The notes beneath the pieces were generated by a model. It had not been told where the DNA came from. It saw nothing but the letters and a program-made list of their open reading frames with translations, and searched no databases. Below are positions 8,607-15,777 of a stretch of 64,000 nt of DNA, piece by piece; positions within the stretch are counted from its first letter, which is position 1; every line of letters starts with the position of its first letter. This stretch comes from Mariniflexile gromovii (GTDB taxonomy: Bacteria > Bacteroidota > Bacteroidia > Flavobacteriales > Flavobacteriaceae): the NCBI RefSeq assembly GCF_017814435.1, contig NZ_JAGJCB010000005.1, forward strand, positions 171,636-235,635. Reading direction: 5' to 3'. Both the position numbers and the translations under genes were made by a program.

Positions 8607-9104
8607 ATGGAAACTACAATGAAAGAAAACGTAAAATTACACGAGGTTATCACCCCAACAGATTTAATAAACCATTGGCAAGGGCACCGAGGTTTAACCC
8701 GCCGAACCATTGAAGCTTTTCCTGATGATGCTTTTTTTAATCATACCATTGGTGGCATGCGTCCTTTCTCTGAAATGGTGATGGAACTTTTAGGTATTGC
8801 AGGACCTGGCATTAAAGAAATAGCTACAGGAATATCAGCGCCTCTAAACGAGCATTTTGAACATGGCAACAAAAAAGAAAAAATTCTTGAGCTATGGGAT
8901 GAAGCAACGAATGAAATAAACACTTATTGGGTTCAAATTAAACCAGAGCAATTTCAAAAAAATATTAAAATTTTTGGTCAATACGAGGGTACAGTATATT
9001 CATCTATATTCTATTTTATTGATAATGAAATTCACCACCGCGCACAAGGCTATGTGTATTTACGCTCGTTAGGTATTGAACCACCTGCATTTTATGAACG
9101 CTAA
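8607..9104 (+). CDS. DinB-family protein
   Basis: 165 aa, four-helix-bundle DinB/YfiT-type protein. It carries the widely spaced histidines expected for a metal site: in LINHWQGHRGLTRR near the N-terminus, and the C-terminal NEIHHRAQGYVYLRSLGIEPP, which is the usual DinB ending. An alternative ATG 12 bp later cannot be excluded. DinB-like proteins are often thiol-dependent or metal-dependent enzymes of detoxification. It is divergent from the WYL regulator and followed after 16 bp by a 72-aa gene, probably cotranscribed. Confidence 0.88.
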   Translation: METTMKENVKLHEVITPTDLINHWQGHRGLTRRTIEAFPDDAFFNHTIGGMRPFSEMVMELLGIAGPGIKEIATGISAPLNEHFEHGNKKEKILELWDEATNEINTYWVQIKPEQFQKNIKIFGQYEGTVYSSIFYFIDNEIHHRAQGYVYLRSLGIEPPAFYER

Positions 9105-9120
9105 TTAAAAACAAACCATA

Positions 9121-9339
9121 ATGAAAACGGTTTTAGTATTTAAAACTTCCATTTCTAAAAAAAGCCACATTAAAACGATACGACCTTTTTTAAATAATTT
9201 GATTAGTAAAAATGGTTACTGGAATTTTGATTTGGAGGATTGTGACAACATCCTCCGAATTGAAACCCAAACAATAAAAAGTGATTCTGTTTGTAATATT
9301 TTAAATAATCAGGGCTTTTTATGTGAAGAGATATATTGA
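9121..9339 (+). CDS. Small conserved hypothetical protein
   Basis: 72 aa. I do not recognise a named family. Predicted layout by eye: strand (KTVLVFKTSI), helix (SHIKTIRPFLNNLI), strands (YWNFDLEDCDNILRIET) and helix (SVCNILNNQGF), the order of a ferredoxin-like/HMA-type fold, but without a CxxC metal motif. It starts 16 bp after the DinB gene and ends before a strong hairpin terminator, so it belongs to that transcript. Confidence 0.7.
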   Translation: MKTVLVFKTSISKKSHIKTIRPFLNNLISKNGYWNFDLEDCDNILRIETQTIKSDSVCNILNNQGFLCEEIY

Positions 9340-9360
9340 TTTAATCACATTGAAAAACAA

Positions 9361-9399
9361 AAAAGTCCATGTAAACAAATATTTACATGGACTTTTTTT
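9361..9399. terminator. Bidirectional intrinsic terminator
   Basis: Perfect 15-bp arms (9361-9375 and 9382-9396) with a 6-nt loop and T runs in both directions. It separates the plus-strand dinB unit from the minus-strand gene at 9414-9683. Confidence 0.88.
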
Positions 9400-9413
9400 A
9401 TACAAAATTTAGT

Positions 9414-9683
9414 TTAGCTCACTTGTTGTCTATTCTTCATTTTATCTAAAAGCATCAACTCACGTTGAATTTCTTCCTTTCGCTCATTAAATTTCCTAAC
9501 GCGCTCATCAATAAGTTCTTGATTTTTTCTGCGGTTTTCAAGTCTAATTGCTTCTTTTTCAACATCAGCCTCTTTATTTTTTCTAGCTTTTATTTTTTCC
9601 ATAAAAACAGAAAAATAAGCATAACCATACATGCTTAAAAAAAGTAAAGCTATAATTCCTAATATGATATAACCGTTTTGCAT
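9414..9683 (-). CDS. Small membrane-anchored coiled-coil protein
   Basis: 89 aa: an N-terminal membrane helix (IILGIIALLFLSMYGYAYFSVF) followed by a highly charged helix rich in Lys, Glu and Arg (about 35-85), which should form a coiled coil in the cytoplasm. I do not recognise a named family. It is monocistronic, with 184 bp of featureless sequence up to the rhodanese gene. Confidence 0.65.
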   Translation of the reverse strand: MQNGYIILGIIALLFLSMYGYAYFSVFMEKIKARKNKEADVEKEAIRLENRRKNQELIDERVRKFNERKEEIQRELMLLDKMKNRQQVS

Positions 9684-9867
9684 AATAAATTTGGATTAAT
9701 TAATTCTTGCAGTCTTAAAATTAAGGTAAGGGCCTTAACTTTCCATAAAGTTATAAAAAACAGTTTGATACTTAAAATAAAAAAGATGAAGTACCCAAAA
9801 ATAAGATAAAAACGTAAATTATAACAATACGGATATTAATTAAACACTAAAACGGTTTCTTTAGATA

Positions 9868-10182
9868 TTATAAATCTACCAAATCGCCTTCCCACTCCAA
9901 AATGCCGCCTTCTAAGTTATAAGCGTTTGCAAAACCTAATTGATCCATAATAGCACAAGCTTGACCGCTTCTATTCCCGGAACGACAGTACACATAGTAG
10001 TTTTTATCTTTGTCTAAAGCTTCAATTTCATCTATAAATCCTTGACCTTTAAATATATCTATATGGATGGCGTTTGGTATAATGCCATCAGCTACCTCAG
10101 CATCTGTTCTTACATCCAAAACTACTGCGTTTGCATCCTCAGCTAGTTGAGATGCCCATTCTTCTTGTGATAAATCTTCCAT
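9868..10182 (-). CDS. Rhodanese-like domain protein
   Basis: 104 aa, a single rhodanese domain. The active-site loop YVYCRSGNRSGQA holds the catalytic cysteine, and VVLDVRTDAEVADGIIPNAIHID is the usual N-terminal signature (abridged). Such single-domain sulfurtransferases move sulfane sulfur or act in thiol redox control. It lacks a signal peptide, so it is cytoplasmic. The neighbouring exported thioredoxin-fold genes on the same strand hint at a redox theme, but a terminator at 10237-10269 separates them. Confidence 0.92.
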   Translation of the reverse strand: MEDLSQEEWASQLAEDANAVVLDVRTDAEVADGIIPNAIHIDIFKGQGFIDEIEALDKDKNYYVYCRSGNRSGQACAIMDQLGFANAYNLEGGILEWEGDLVDL

Positions 10183-10236
10183 TTGTTTAATCTATTTGTG
10201 TTCTACAAAATTAATGATCTAAACTTTATAGACGAA

Positions 10237-10269
10237 AAAAAATCTAAAGTATTACACTTTAGATTTTTT
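10237..10269 (-). terminator. Intrinsic terminator after the redoxin gene
   Basis: Perfect 14-bp arms (10237-10250 and 10256-10269) around a 5-nt loop, flanked by A and T runs on both sides. It follows the minus-strand gene ending at 10291. Confidence 0.85.
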
Positions 10270-10290
10270 AATGTTTTATTTAATTCCTAA

Positions 10291-10911
10291 TTAAACTTTA
10301 ATGCTACAACCTATTGCTTTTGTTTCAGTTTGTTCCACTTCTTTACCTTGTAATAAGGCATCAACTGCTTTTTCAACATATTTTGTTGTTACAGATTCTG
10401 CGCTTTTATAATTATCATCAATAGCACCTATATACTTAACCACATTGCCTTTTTTGGTTTTTTGAAGTACAAACATGTGAGGTGTTTTAGTGGCTCCAAA
10501 CTTTGGAAATACGGTTTGCTCTTTATCTATTAAATAAGGAAACGTAAAGCCTTTTTCAGTGGCACGTTTTTTCATGGCATCTAAATTATCATCTGGTTTT
10601 ATAGATACATTATTTGGCATAATGGCAATTACAGGATACCCTTTTGCTGCATATTTTTTATCTAAGGCTATAATTCTGTCTTCATAAGCTACCGCATAGG
10701 GGCACGTATTACAAGTGAATGTTACTATAAATCCTTTTGCATTTTTGTAATCGGCCAAGGACACCATTTTACCGTCTATATTTTTAAGCGAAAAATCTTC
10801 AGCCACATCGCCTATTTTATAACCATCTATTATATTGGTTTTAGTTAGGGTAAATGCACTTAACCACAATACTATAACAGCAGCCGAAATTAATTTGATT
10901 GTTTTGTTCAT
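10291..10911 (-). CDS. Exported peroxiredoxin/TlpA-like thioredoxin-family protein
   Basis: 206 aa. The N-terminus is a signal peptide or anchor (KLISAAVIVLWLSAFTL). The mature part is an AhpC/TSA-type thioredoxin fold with VAEDFSLKNIDGK and the cysteine motif FTCNTCPYA, in which the first Cys of CNTC is the candidate peroxidatic or nucleophilic residue. GATKTPHMFVLQ contains the cis-Pro loop. It is probably periplasmic and reduces disulfides or peroxides. It starts 12 bp downstream of the WCAPC-type gene, and the two form an operon. Confidence 0.88.
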   Translation of the reverse strand: MNKTIKLISAAVIVLWLSAFTLTKTNIIDGYKIGDVAEDFSLKNIDGKMVSLADYKNAKGFIVTFTCNTCPYAVAYEDRIIALDKKYAAKGYPVIAIMPNNVSIKPDDNLDAMKKRATEKGFTFPYLIDKEQTVFPKFGATKTPHMFVLQKTKKGNVVKYIGAIDDNYKSAESVTTKYVEKAVDALLQGKEVEQTETKAIGCSIKV

Positions 10912-10923
10912 AATGATTTATTT

Positions 10924-11454
10924 TTAAAATTGATTTAGTTCGTTTTCAAGTTCTTGGTATGTAAATGATTTTTCAAAAAATTTACGTTCGTTATTTTTAT
11001 AAATTACAGTGGCCGGTAAAGATCCAGACCATGTTTCATCTACTTTAGGTATCCAGGTATTCATATCAACATCATCTAAAGCAATGACCTTTGATTTTAG
11101 CTTTTTATCTTTTATGAAAGGTTTCAACTTCGATTCATATAAATGCGGAAAATCTAAACTTACCAGCAACACGTCTACATTTTTATCAGCATACTCCAAA
11201 TTCAATTTTTCAAAATAGGGCAATTCCTTCACACAAGGAGCGCACCAAGTTGCCCAAAAATTTATAACATGTATTTTATCATCTTTCTTATTTAAAAACT
11301 TTTCAAAACCTGCAAAATCATAAATTTCTAAATCTGTATTAACTATATTTTGTTTTCCAACAACATTATCTTTGGTTGCTATATCTGTTTTTTTTTCTTT
11401 ATTGTTACAGCTTCCAAAAACAAGTAATATTATAAGTAAGGCTTTAAATTTCAT
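10924..11454 (-). CDS. TlpA-like thiol-disulfide oxidoreductase lipoprotein
   Basis: 176 aa. Lipoprotein signal with lipobox at LVFGSC (about residues 12-17). The thioredoxin domain carries the redox motif WATWCAPC in VINFWATWCAPCVKELP and a later LPATVIY cis-Pro loop. Family members reduce periplasmic disulfides, for instance during cytochrome c maturation. It is the first gene of a pair with the redoxin at 10291-10911. Its promoter lies in the 175-bp region shared with the divergent trp leader. Confidence 0.92.
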   Translation of the reverse strand: MKFKALLIILLVFGSCNNKEKKTDIATKDNVVGKQNIVNTDLEIYDFAGFEKFLNKKDDKIHVINFWATWCAPCVKELPYFEKLNLEYADKNVDVLLVSLDFPHLYESKLKPFIKDKKLKSKVIALDDVDMNTWIPKVDETWSGSLPATVIYKNNERKFFEKSFTYQELENELNQF

Positions 11455-11580
11455 ATCTATTTTTAGACTAAAAAATGTTGGATTGGTTTAATAAAATATC
11501 ATTTTAGTTATAAAAATAATTAATACTTCAAGATTATTACTTCGTTTAACATTATTTTATGCAAAAATTAACTTGAAGTG

Positions 11581-11611
11581 TTGTGTAATTCTATTTTGAT
11601 TTCTATATTTG
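11581..11611 (+). promoter_or_regulatory. Candidate trp operon promoter
   Basis: TATATTTG at 11604-11611 matches the Bacteroidetes -7 consensus TAnnTTTG, and TTG at 11581-11583 lies 20 bp upstream in place of the -33 TTTG. Transcription would start near 11618, a few bases before the leader peptide ATG. Confidence 0.65.
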
Positions 11612-11629
11612 AACCAATTAAAAACAACT

Positions 11630-11692
11630 ATGAATACAATTTTAAATAATACTTGGTGGTGGAGCTTACAAAACTTACGTTTCGTGAAGTAA
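11630..11692 (+). CDS. trpL: trp operon leader peptide
   Basis: 20-codon frame with three consecutive Trp codons (TGG x3, 11654-11662) in the context NNTWWWSLQN and a TAA stop at 11690-11692. It is followed by a terminator hairpin at 11723-11756 and then trpE, the arrangement of ribosome-mediated attenuation. TCGTGAA at 11682-11688 is complementary to TTCACGA at 11736-11742 in the terminator. A ribosome stalled on the Trp codons would leave the first segment free to break the terminator; one reaching the stop codon would cover it. The pairing is my inference from the sequence. The gene symbol is used by analogy with the enterobacterial leader. Confidence 0.88.
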   Translation: MNTILNNTWWWSLQNLRFVK

Positions 11693-11722
11693 ACCCTAGT
11701 ATATTTAAAACTTAAAATATCC

Positions 11723-11756
11723 AAAAGGCTTGTCGTTCACGACAAGCCTTTTTTTT
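11723..11756 (+). terminator. trp attenuator (intrinsic terminator)
   Basis: Stem AAAAGGCTTGTCG pairs with CGACAAGCCTTTT across a 4-nt loop, followed by a run of T, 31 bp after the leader peptide stop and 22 bp before trpE. Its loop-side segment 11736-11742 can instead pair with 11682-11688 in the leader frame. Confidence 0.88.
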
Positions 11757-11777
11757 AAATCTATTTTGATAATTATA

Positions 11778-13181
11778 ATGAACAAATTCAATCTATACAC
11801 CCACTACAAAAAAATTCTGGCAGATACCATCACACCTGTTAGTATTTACCTAAAAATAAGAGACAAATACCCCAACAGTATTTTGTTGGAAAGTAGTGAT
11901 TACCATGCCAACGATAACAGTTTTTCATACATCTGTTTTAACCCTATTGCAACTATTAAGGTTGAAAACGAAACCATCTTCCAAACGTTTCCAGATGGCA
12001 GTGAAACCGTAAATCCTATAACAAAAACTACCGATGTTTCGGAAGAAATCAATCAATTCACAAAACGTTTTAAAGTAAATTCTGATGAAGAATTCAAATT
12101 TATAAACAACGGTATTTTTGGCTATATAGCTTATGATGCGGTTAAATATTTTGAAGATGTTGACATTTCCAAAAAAGAAAACTCCATAACCATTCCTGAA
12201 GTTAATTATGCGGTTTATCAAAACATCATCGCTATTAACCATCAAAAAAATGAAGCTTATATTTTTGCACATTGTTTTGATAATGAACCGAATATTGAAG
12301 AAATAGACCATTTAATTAAAGTTAAAAACTTTGCTTCTTATAACTTTGCATCTCATGGGGAAATCTCATCCAATTTATCTGACGATGAATATAAGCACCA
12401 TGTAGAATTGGCAAAAAAACATTGTGGTCGTGGTGATGTTTTTCAACTGGTTTTATCAAAAAGTTTTACACAAGAATTTAAAGGTGATGAATTTAATGTG
12501 TATCGTGCGTTACGAAGCATCAACCCATCTCCATACTTGTTTTATTTTGATTATGGCAACTTTAAAATATTTGGAAGTTCGCCCGAAGCCCAACTTATTG
12601 TAAGCGATGGAAAAGCCGAAATCCACCCCATTGCCGGTACTTTCAAACGTACAGGAAATGATATTCAAGACGCTGAATTAGCACAACAATTAAAGGTAGA
12701 CGACAAAGAAAACGCCGAACACGTGATGCTTGTGGATTTGGCAAGAAATGATTTAAGCAGACATGGCAGCCATGTTTCGGTAGACACCTACCGCGAAGTT
12801 CAGTTTTTCTCGCACGTTATTCATTTGGTAAGCAAGGTAACGGGGCAAAAACACAAAGAAACCTCAACCATACAAGTTGTTGCCGATACCTTTCCTGCTG
12901 GGACATTAAGTGGCGCACCAAAACATCGTGCCATGCAACTTATTGAGCAATATGAAAAAACAAACCGCTCGTTTTACGGTGGCGCTATCGGTTTTATGGA
13001 TTTTGAAGGCAACTTCAATCATGCCATCATGATTAGAACCTTCCTTAGTAAAAACCACGAATTACATTGGCGAGCAGGTGCGGGTATTGTATCAAAATCA
13101 ATTCCTGAAAACGAGTTACAGGAAGTGTATAATAAATTAGGAGCCCTAACAAAAGCTATTGAATTAGCAGAAACAATTTGA
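11778..13181 (+). CDS. trpE: Anthranilate synthase component I
   Basis: 467 aa from the ATG at 11778. A longer frame reaches 11730, but that start falls inside the attenuator hairpin. It converts chorismate to anthranilate with ammonia supplied by TrpG. The Trp-feedback motif LLESS is at residues 36-40, so the enzyme is probably allosterically inhibited by tryptophan. The chorismate-binding domain holds HPIAGTFKRTG, SRHGSHVSVD and AGTLSGAPKHRAMQLIE. First gene of the trpEGDCFBA operon, under attenuation control. Its stop codon overlaps a GAAA-capped hairpin repeat (13180-13201). Confidence 0.97.
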   Translation: MNKFNLYTHYKKILADTITPVSIYLKIRDKYPNSILLESSDYHANDNSFSYICFNPIATIKVENETIFQTFPDGSETVNPITKTTDVSEEINQFTKRFKVNSDEEFKFINNGIFGYIAYDAVKYFEDVDISKKENSITIPEVNYAVYQNIIAINHQKNEAYIFAHCFDNEPNIEEIDHLIKVKNFASYNFASHGEISSNLSDDEYKHHVELAKKHCGRGDVFQLVLSKSFTQEFKGDEFNVYRALRSINPSPYLFYFDYGNFKIFGSSPEAQLIVSDGKAEIHPIAGTFKRTGNDIQDAELAQQLKVDDKENAEHVMLVDLARNDLSRHGSHVSVDTYREVQFFSHVIHLVSKVTGQKHKETSTIQVVADTFPAGTLSGAPKHRAMQLIEQYEKTNRSFYGGAIGFMDFEGNFNHAIMIRTFLSKNHELHWRAGAGIVSKSIPENELQEVYNKLGALTKAIELAETI

Positions 13182-13201
13182 TTCCTGTGAAAACAGGAAT
13201 C
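13180..13201. repeat. ATTCCTG hairpin repeat between trpE and trpG
   Basis: GATTCCTGT and ACAGGAATC form a perfect 9-bp stem closed by a GAAA tetraloop. It overlaps the TGA of trpE. Same family as 13290-13309 and 56856-56875. Confidence 0.8.
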
Positions 13202-13289
13202 TCATGAAGTGAAATTAAAAACATAAATTTTGAACGTTTTCATCCCTACAAAAAAGGGGATATTACCAAAAAAGATTAATTAAATACAG

Positions 13290-13309
13290 ATTCCTGCCTT
13301 TGCAGGAAT
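13290..13309. repeat. ATTCCTGC hairpin repeat upstream of trpG
   Basis: ATTCCTGC and GCAGGAAT arms around CTTT, ending 7 bp before the trpG start codon. Together with 13180-13201 it frames the 135-bp trpE-trpG spacer, which holds no gene. Confidence 0.8.
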
Positions 13310-13316
13310 AAAAACT

Positions 13317-13898
13317 ATGAAAGTATTAGTTATAGATAATTACGACAGTTTCACATACAATCTGGTGCATTATTTAGAAGATTTAAACTGTGATGTTACG
13401 GTTGTGAGAAACGACAAATTAACCTTGGATGATGTGGAACCTTTTGATAAAATAGTTTTATCACCGGGTCCAGGCATCCCCGATGAAGCCGGTTTATTAA
13501 AACCCATTATAGAACGTTTTGCACCAACAAAAAGCATTTTGGGTGTTTGCTTAGGGCAACAAGCCATTGGCGAAGTTTTTGGAGGCTCGCTTATTAATTT
13601 AGACGACGTTTACCATGGTGTGGCAACAAAAGTGAACATTACGGTTGATGATGAATCTTTGTTTGCAGGTATGGATAAAGAAATTGAAGTAGGGCGCTAC
13701 CATTCATGGGTTGTGAATGCAAACCTTCCTGATTGCTTAGAAGCTACCTCTATAGATGCCAATGGCCAAATCATGTCACTACGCCATAAAGTTTATGATG
13801 TTAAAGGTGTACAATATCACCCAGAATCGGTTTTAACTCCAAACGGTAAGCAAATACTTAAAAACTGGATAAATTCCCCAAACCCCAAAGGGGCTTAA
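13317..13898 (+). CDS. trpG: Anthranilate synthase component II (glutamine amidotransferase)
   Basis: 193 aa, class I glutamine amidotransferase that feeds ammonia to TrpE. Visible: DNYDSFTYNLVHYL start, oxyanion strand LSPGPGIPDEAG, nucleophile in LGVCLGQQAIGEVFGG, and the His-Glu pair in GVQYHPESV. It may also serve PabB, as in many bacteria with a single copy. The C-terminal tail NSPNPKGA is encoded by a repeat-like palindrome (13876-13896) that supplies the last residues and the stop, so the tail is probably not ancestral. Confidence 0.97.
   Translation: MKVLVIDNYDSFTYNLVHYLEDLNCDVTVVRNDKLTLDDVEPFDKIVLSPGPGIPDEAGLLKPIIERFAPTKSILGVCLGQQAIGEVFGGSLINLDDVYHGVATKVNITVDDESLFAGMDKEIEVGRYHSWVVNANLPDCLEATSIDANGQIMSLRHKVYDVKGVQYHPESVLTPNGKQILKNWINSPNPKGA
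13876..13896. repeat. CCCC/GGGG palindromic repeat at the trpG 3' end
   Basis: CCCCAAACCCCAAAGGGGCT (13876-13895): a GC-rich island in AT-rich surroundings, encoding the last residues of TrpG up to its stop codon. It resembles the C/G-rich repeats at 13920-13951 and 15812-15847. Confidence 0.6.
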
Positions 13899-13919
13899 AA
13901 AGAATATAATTAATAAAAA

Positions 13920-13951
13920 TCCCCTCTCTTTAGGAGAGGGTTAGGGAGAGG
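13920..13951. repeat. C/G-rich hairpin repeat directly upstream of trpD
   Basis: TCCCCTCTCTTTAGGAGAGG (13920-13939) forms a hairpin and continues as GTTAGGGAGAGG up to 13951, one base before the trpD ATG at 13953. The same unit type, with a GGGTTAGGG tail, lies in the trpF 5' end. GGAGAGG could act as a Shine-Dalgarno-like site, which is rare in this phylum. Confidence 0.7.
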
Positions 13952-13952
13952 A

Positions 13953-14945
13953 ATGAAAAACATATTAAACAGACTTATAAACCACGAAAACATCTCTAGT
14001 GAAGAAGCTAAAAGGGTTTTGGTAAATATCTCCAAAGGAGAATACAACCAAAGTCAAATTGCAGCTTTTTTAACTGTTTACATGATGCGTAGTATAACAC
14101 TTAACGAGTTACAAGGGTTTCGTGATGCCCTTTTAGAACTATGCATCCCTATTGATTTGAAAGATTTTAATGCCATTGATTTATGTGGAACGGGTGGTGA
14201 TGGTAAAGACACTTTTAACATTTCCACATTGGCATCGTTCGTAACTGCAGGAGCTGGTGTTAACGTTGCTAAACATGGAAACTACGGAGTTTCTTCAGCA
14301 TGCGGTTCTTCAAACGTTATGGAATATTTAGGCATTAAATTTTCTAATGATGAAGATTTTTTAAAACGTTCTATTGATAAAGCAGGCATTTGTGTGTTAC
14401 ACGCCCCATTGTTTCATCCCGCTATGAAGAACGTGGCGCCTATTCGACGGGAGTTAGGGGTCAAAACATTTTTCAACATGTTAGGTCCTATGGTAAATCC
14501 GTCGTTTCCTAAAAATCAAATGGTTGGAGTTTTTAATTTAGAATTGCTTCGTCTATACGGATATTTATATCAAAATACGGACAAAAATTATTCCATAGTA
14601 CATGCGTTGGATGGTTATGATGAAATATCTTTGACAGGAAAAACAAAAGTGATTTCAAACCATGCTGAAAGGATGTTTTCTCCAGAAGATTTAGGTGTTT
14701 CAGAAATAACACAAGAATCTATTTTTGGTGGAAATACTGTTGAATCATCTGCCAAAATTTTCATGGATGTCATCCAAGGAAAAGGAACAGATGCCCAGAA
14801 TAATGTAGTATGTGCCAATGCAGGTTTAGCCATTGCTACCACAAACAACATAGAACACAAACTAGGGTTTGAATTAGCTAAAGAATCATTACTTTCTGGC
14901 AAAGGATTAAAAGCATTGCAAACCATTCAAGAATTGAGTAAATGA
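13953..14945 (+). CDS. trpD: Anthranilate phosphoribosyltransferase
   Basis: 330 aa. It transfers the phosphoribosyl group of PRPP to anthranilate. The PRPP-binding glycine loop DLCGTGGDGKDTFNIST, KHGNYGVSSACGSSN and the anthranilate-site region LFHPAMKNVAPIRRELGVKTFFN (abridged) mark the family. Full length. Its ATG follows the hairpin repeat at 13920-13951 by one base, and its stop overlaps the trpC start (ATGA), indicating translational coupling with trpC. Confidence 0.97.
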   Translation: MKNILNRLINHENISSEEAKRVLVNISKGEYNQSQIAAFLTVYMMRSITLNELQGFRDALLELCIPIDLKDFNAIDLCGTGGDGKDTFNISTLASFVTAGAGVNVAKHGNYGVSSACGSSNVMEYLGIKFSNDEDFLKRSIDKAGICVLHAPLFHPAMKNVAPIRRELGVKTFFNMLGPMVNPSFPKNQMVGVFNLELLRLYGYLYQNTDKNYSIVHALDGYDEISLTGKTKVISNHAERMFSPEDLGVSEITQESIFGGNTVESSAKIFMDVIQGKGTDAQNNVVCANAGLAIATTNNIEHKLGFELAKESLLSGKGLKALQTIQELSK

Positions 14946-15724
14946 ACATTTTAGATAAAATTGTAGCCGATAAACGCATTGAAGTCGATTTAAGAAAATC
15001 GCTTATTCCTGTTAAACAATTGGAGCAATCGGTTTTGTTTGAAAGACAAACCATTTCATTAGCAACCAAATTAAAAAATAGCCAAACAGGCATCATTGCA
15101 GAACATAAACGAAGATCCCCTTCTAAATCGGTCATAAATCAAAACTTAAATGTGTTTGATGTGGCAAAAGGCTATGAAGATGCTGGCGTTTGCGGGATGT
15201 CCGTTTTAACCGACGGTAAATATTTTGGTGGTTCTTTAGACGATTTGTTAACCGCTCGAGCCAGTTGCAACCTACCACTTTTACGTAAAGAATTCATCAT
15301 AGACGAATACCAGTTATTAGAAGCCAAAGCCTATGGTGCCGACGTTATTTTACTTATTGCGGCTATTTTGAGCAAAGATGAAATTAAGCAGTTTTCAGAA
15401 TTTGCAAAAAGCTTAAATTTGGATGTGTTGTTGGAAGTTCATAACGAAGAAGAATTGCATAAATCCATCATGCCAAGTTTAGATATGTTGGGTGTAAATA
15501 ACCGAAATTTGAAAACCTTCGACGTTAGTTTAGAAACCAGTAAACGTTTAAGTACACTGATACCAAATGATTTTGTTAAAGTATCCGAAAGTGGCATTAG
15601 TAACGTGGAGGCCATTAAAGAATTGCAACCTTATGGATACAAAGGTTTTTTAATTGGTGAAAACTTCATGAAGACAGATAATGCTGGTGAAAGTGCTAAA
15701 GAATTTATTAAAGGCCTCCTCTAA
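14942..15724 (+). CDS. trpC: Indole-3-glycerol phosphate synthase
   Basis: 260 aa TIM barrel that closes the indole ring. Typical motifs: IIAEHKRRSPSKSVIN with the substrate-binding and catalytic Lys, VLTDGKYFGGSLDDL, LLRKEFIIDEYQLLEAKAYGAD (abridged), LLEVHNEEEL, GVNNRNLKTFDV and VSESGISN. Overlaps trpD by 4 bp. A palindrome (15725-15741) begins directly after its TAA. Cytoplasmic; follows the separate-enzyme arrangement, not fused to TrpF. Confidence 0.97.
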   Translation: MNILDKIVADKRIEVDLRKSLIPVKQLEQSVLFERQTISLATKLKNSQTGIIAEHKRRSPSKSVINQNLNVFDVAKGYEDAGVCGMSVLTDGKYFGGSLDDLLTARASCNLPLLRKEFIIDEYQLLEAKAYGADVILLIAAILSKDEIKQFSEFAKSLNLDVLLEVHNEEELHKSIMPSLDMLGVNNRNLKTFDVSLETSKRLSTLIPNDFVKVSESGISNVEAIKELQPYGYKGFLIGENFMKTDNAGESAKEFIKGLL

Positions 15725-15741
15725 CTCCTCCGAAGGAGGAG
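15725..15741. repeat. Short GC-rich palindrome after trpC
   Basis: CTCCTCC GAA GGAGGAG: 7-bp arms, 3-nt loop, immediately after the trpC stop codon, in the 53-bp gap before trpF. Confidence 0.6.
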
Positions 15742-15777
15742 AACACTCAAATGGCAAACAGTACGAATAAAAAATAA

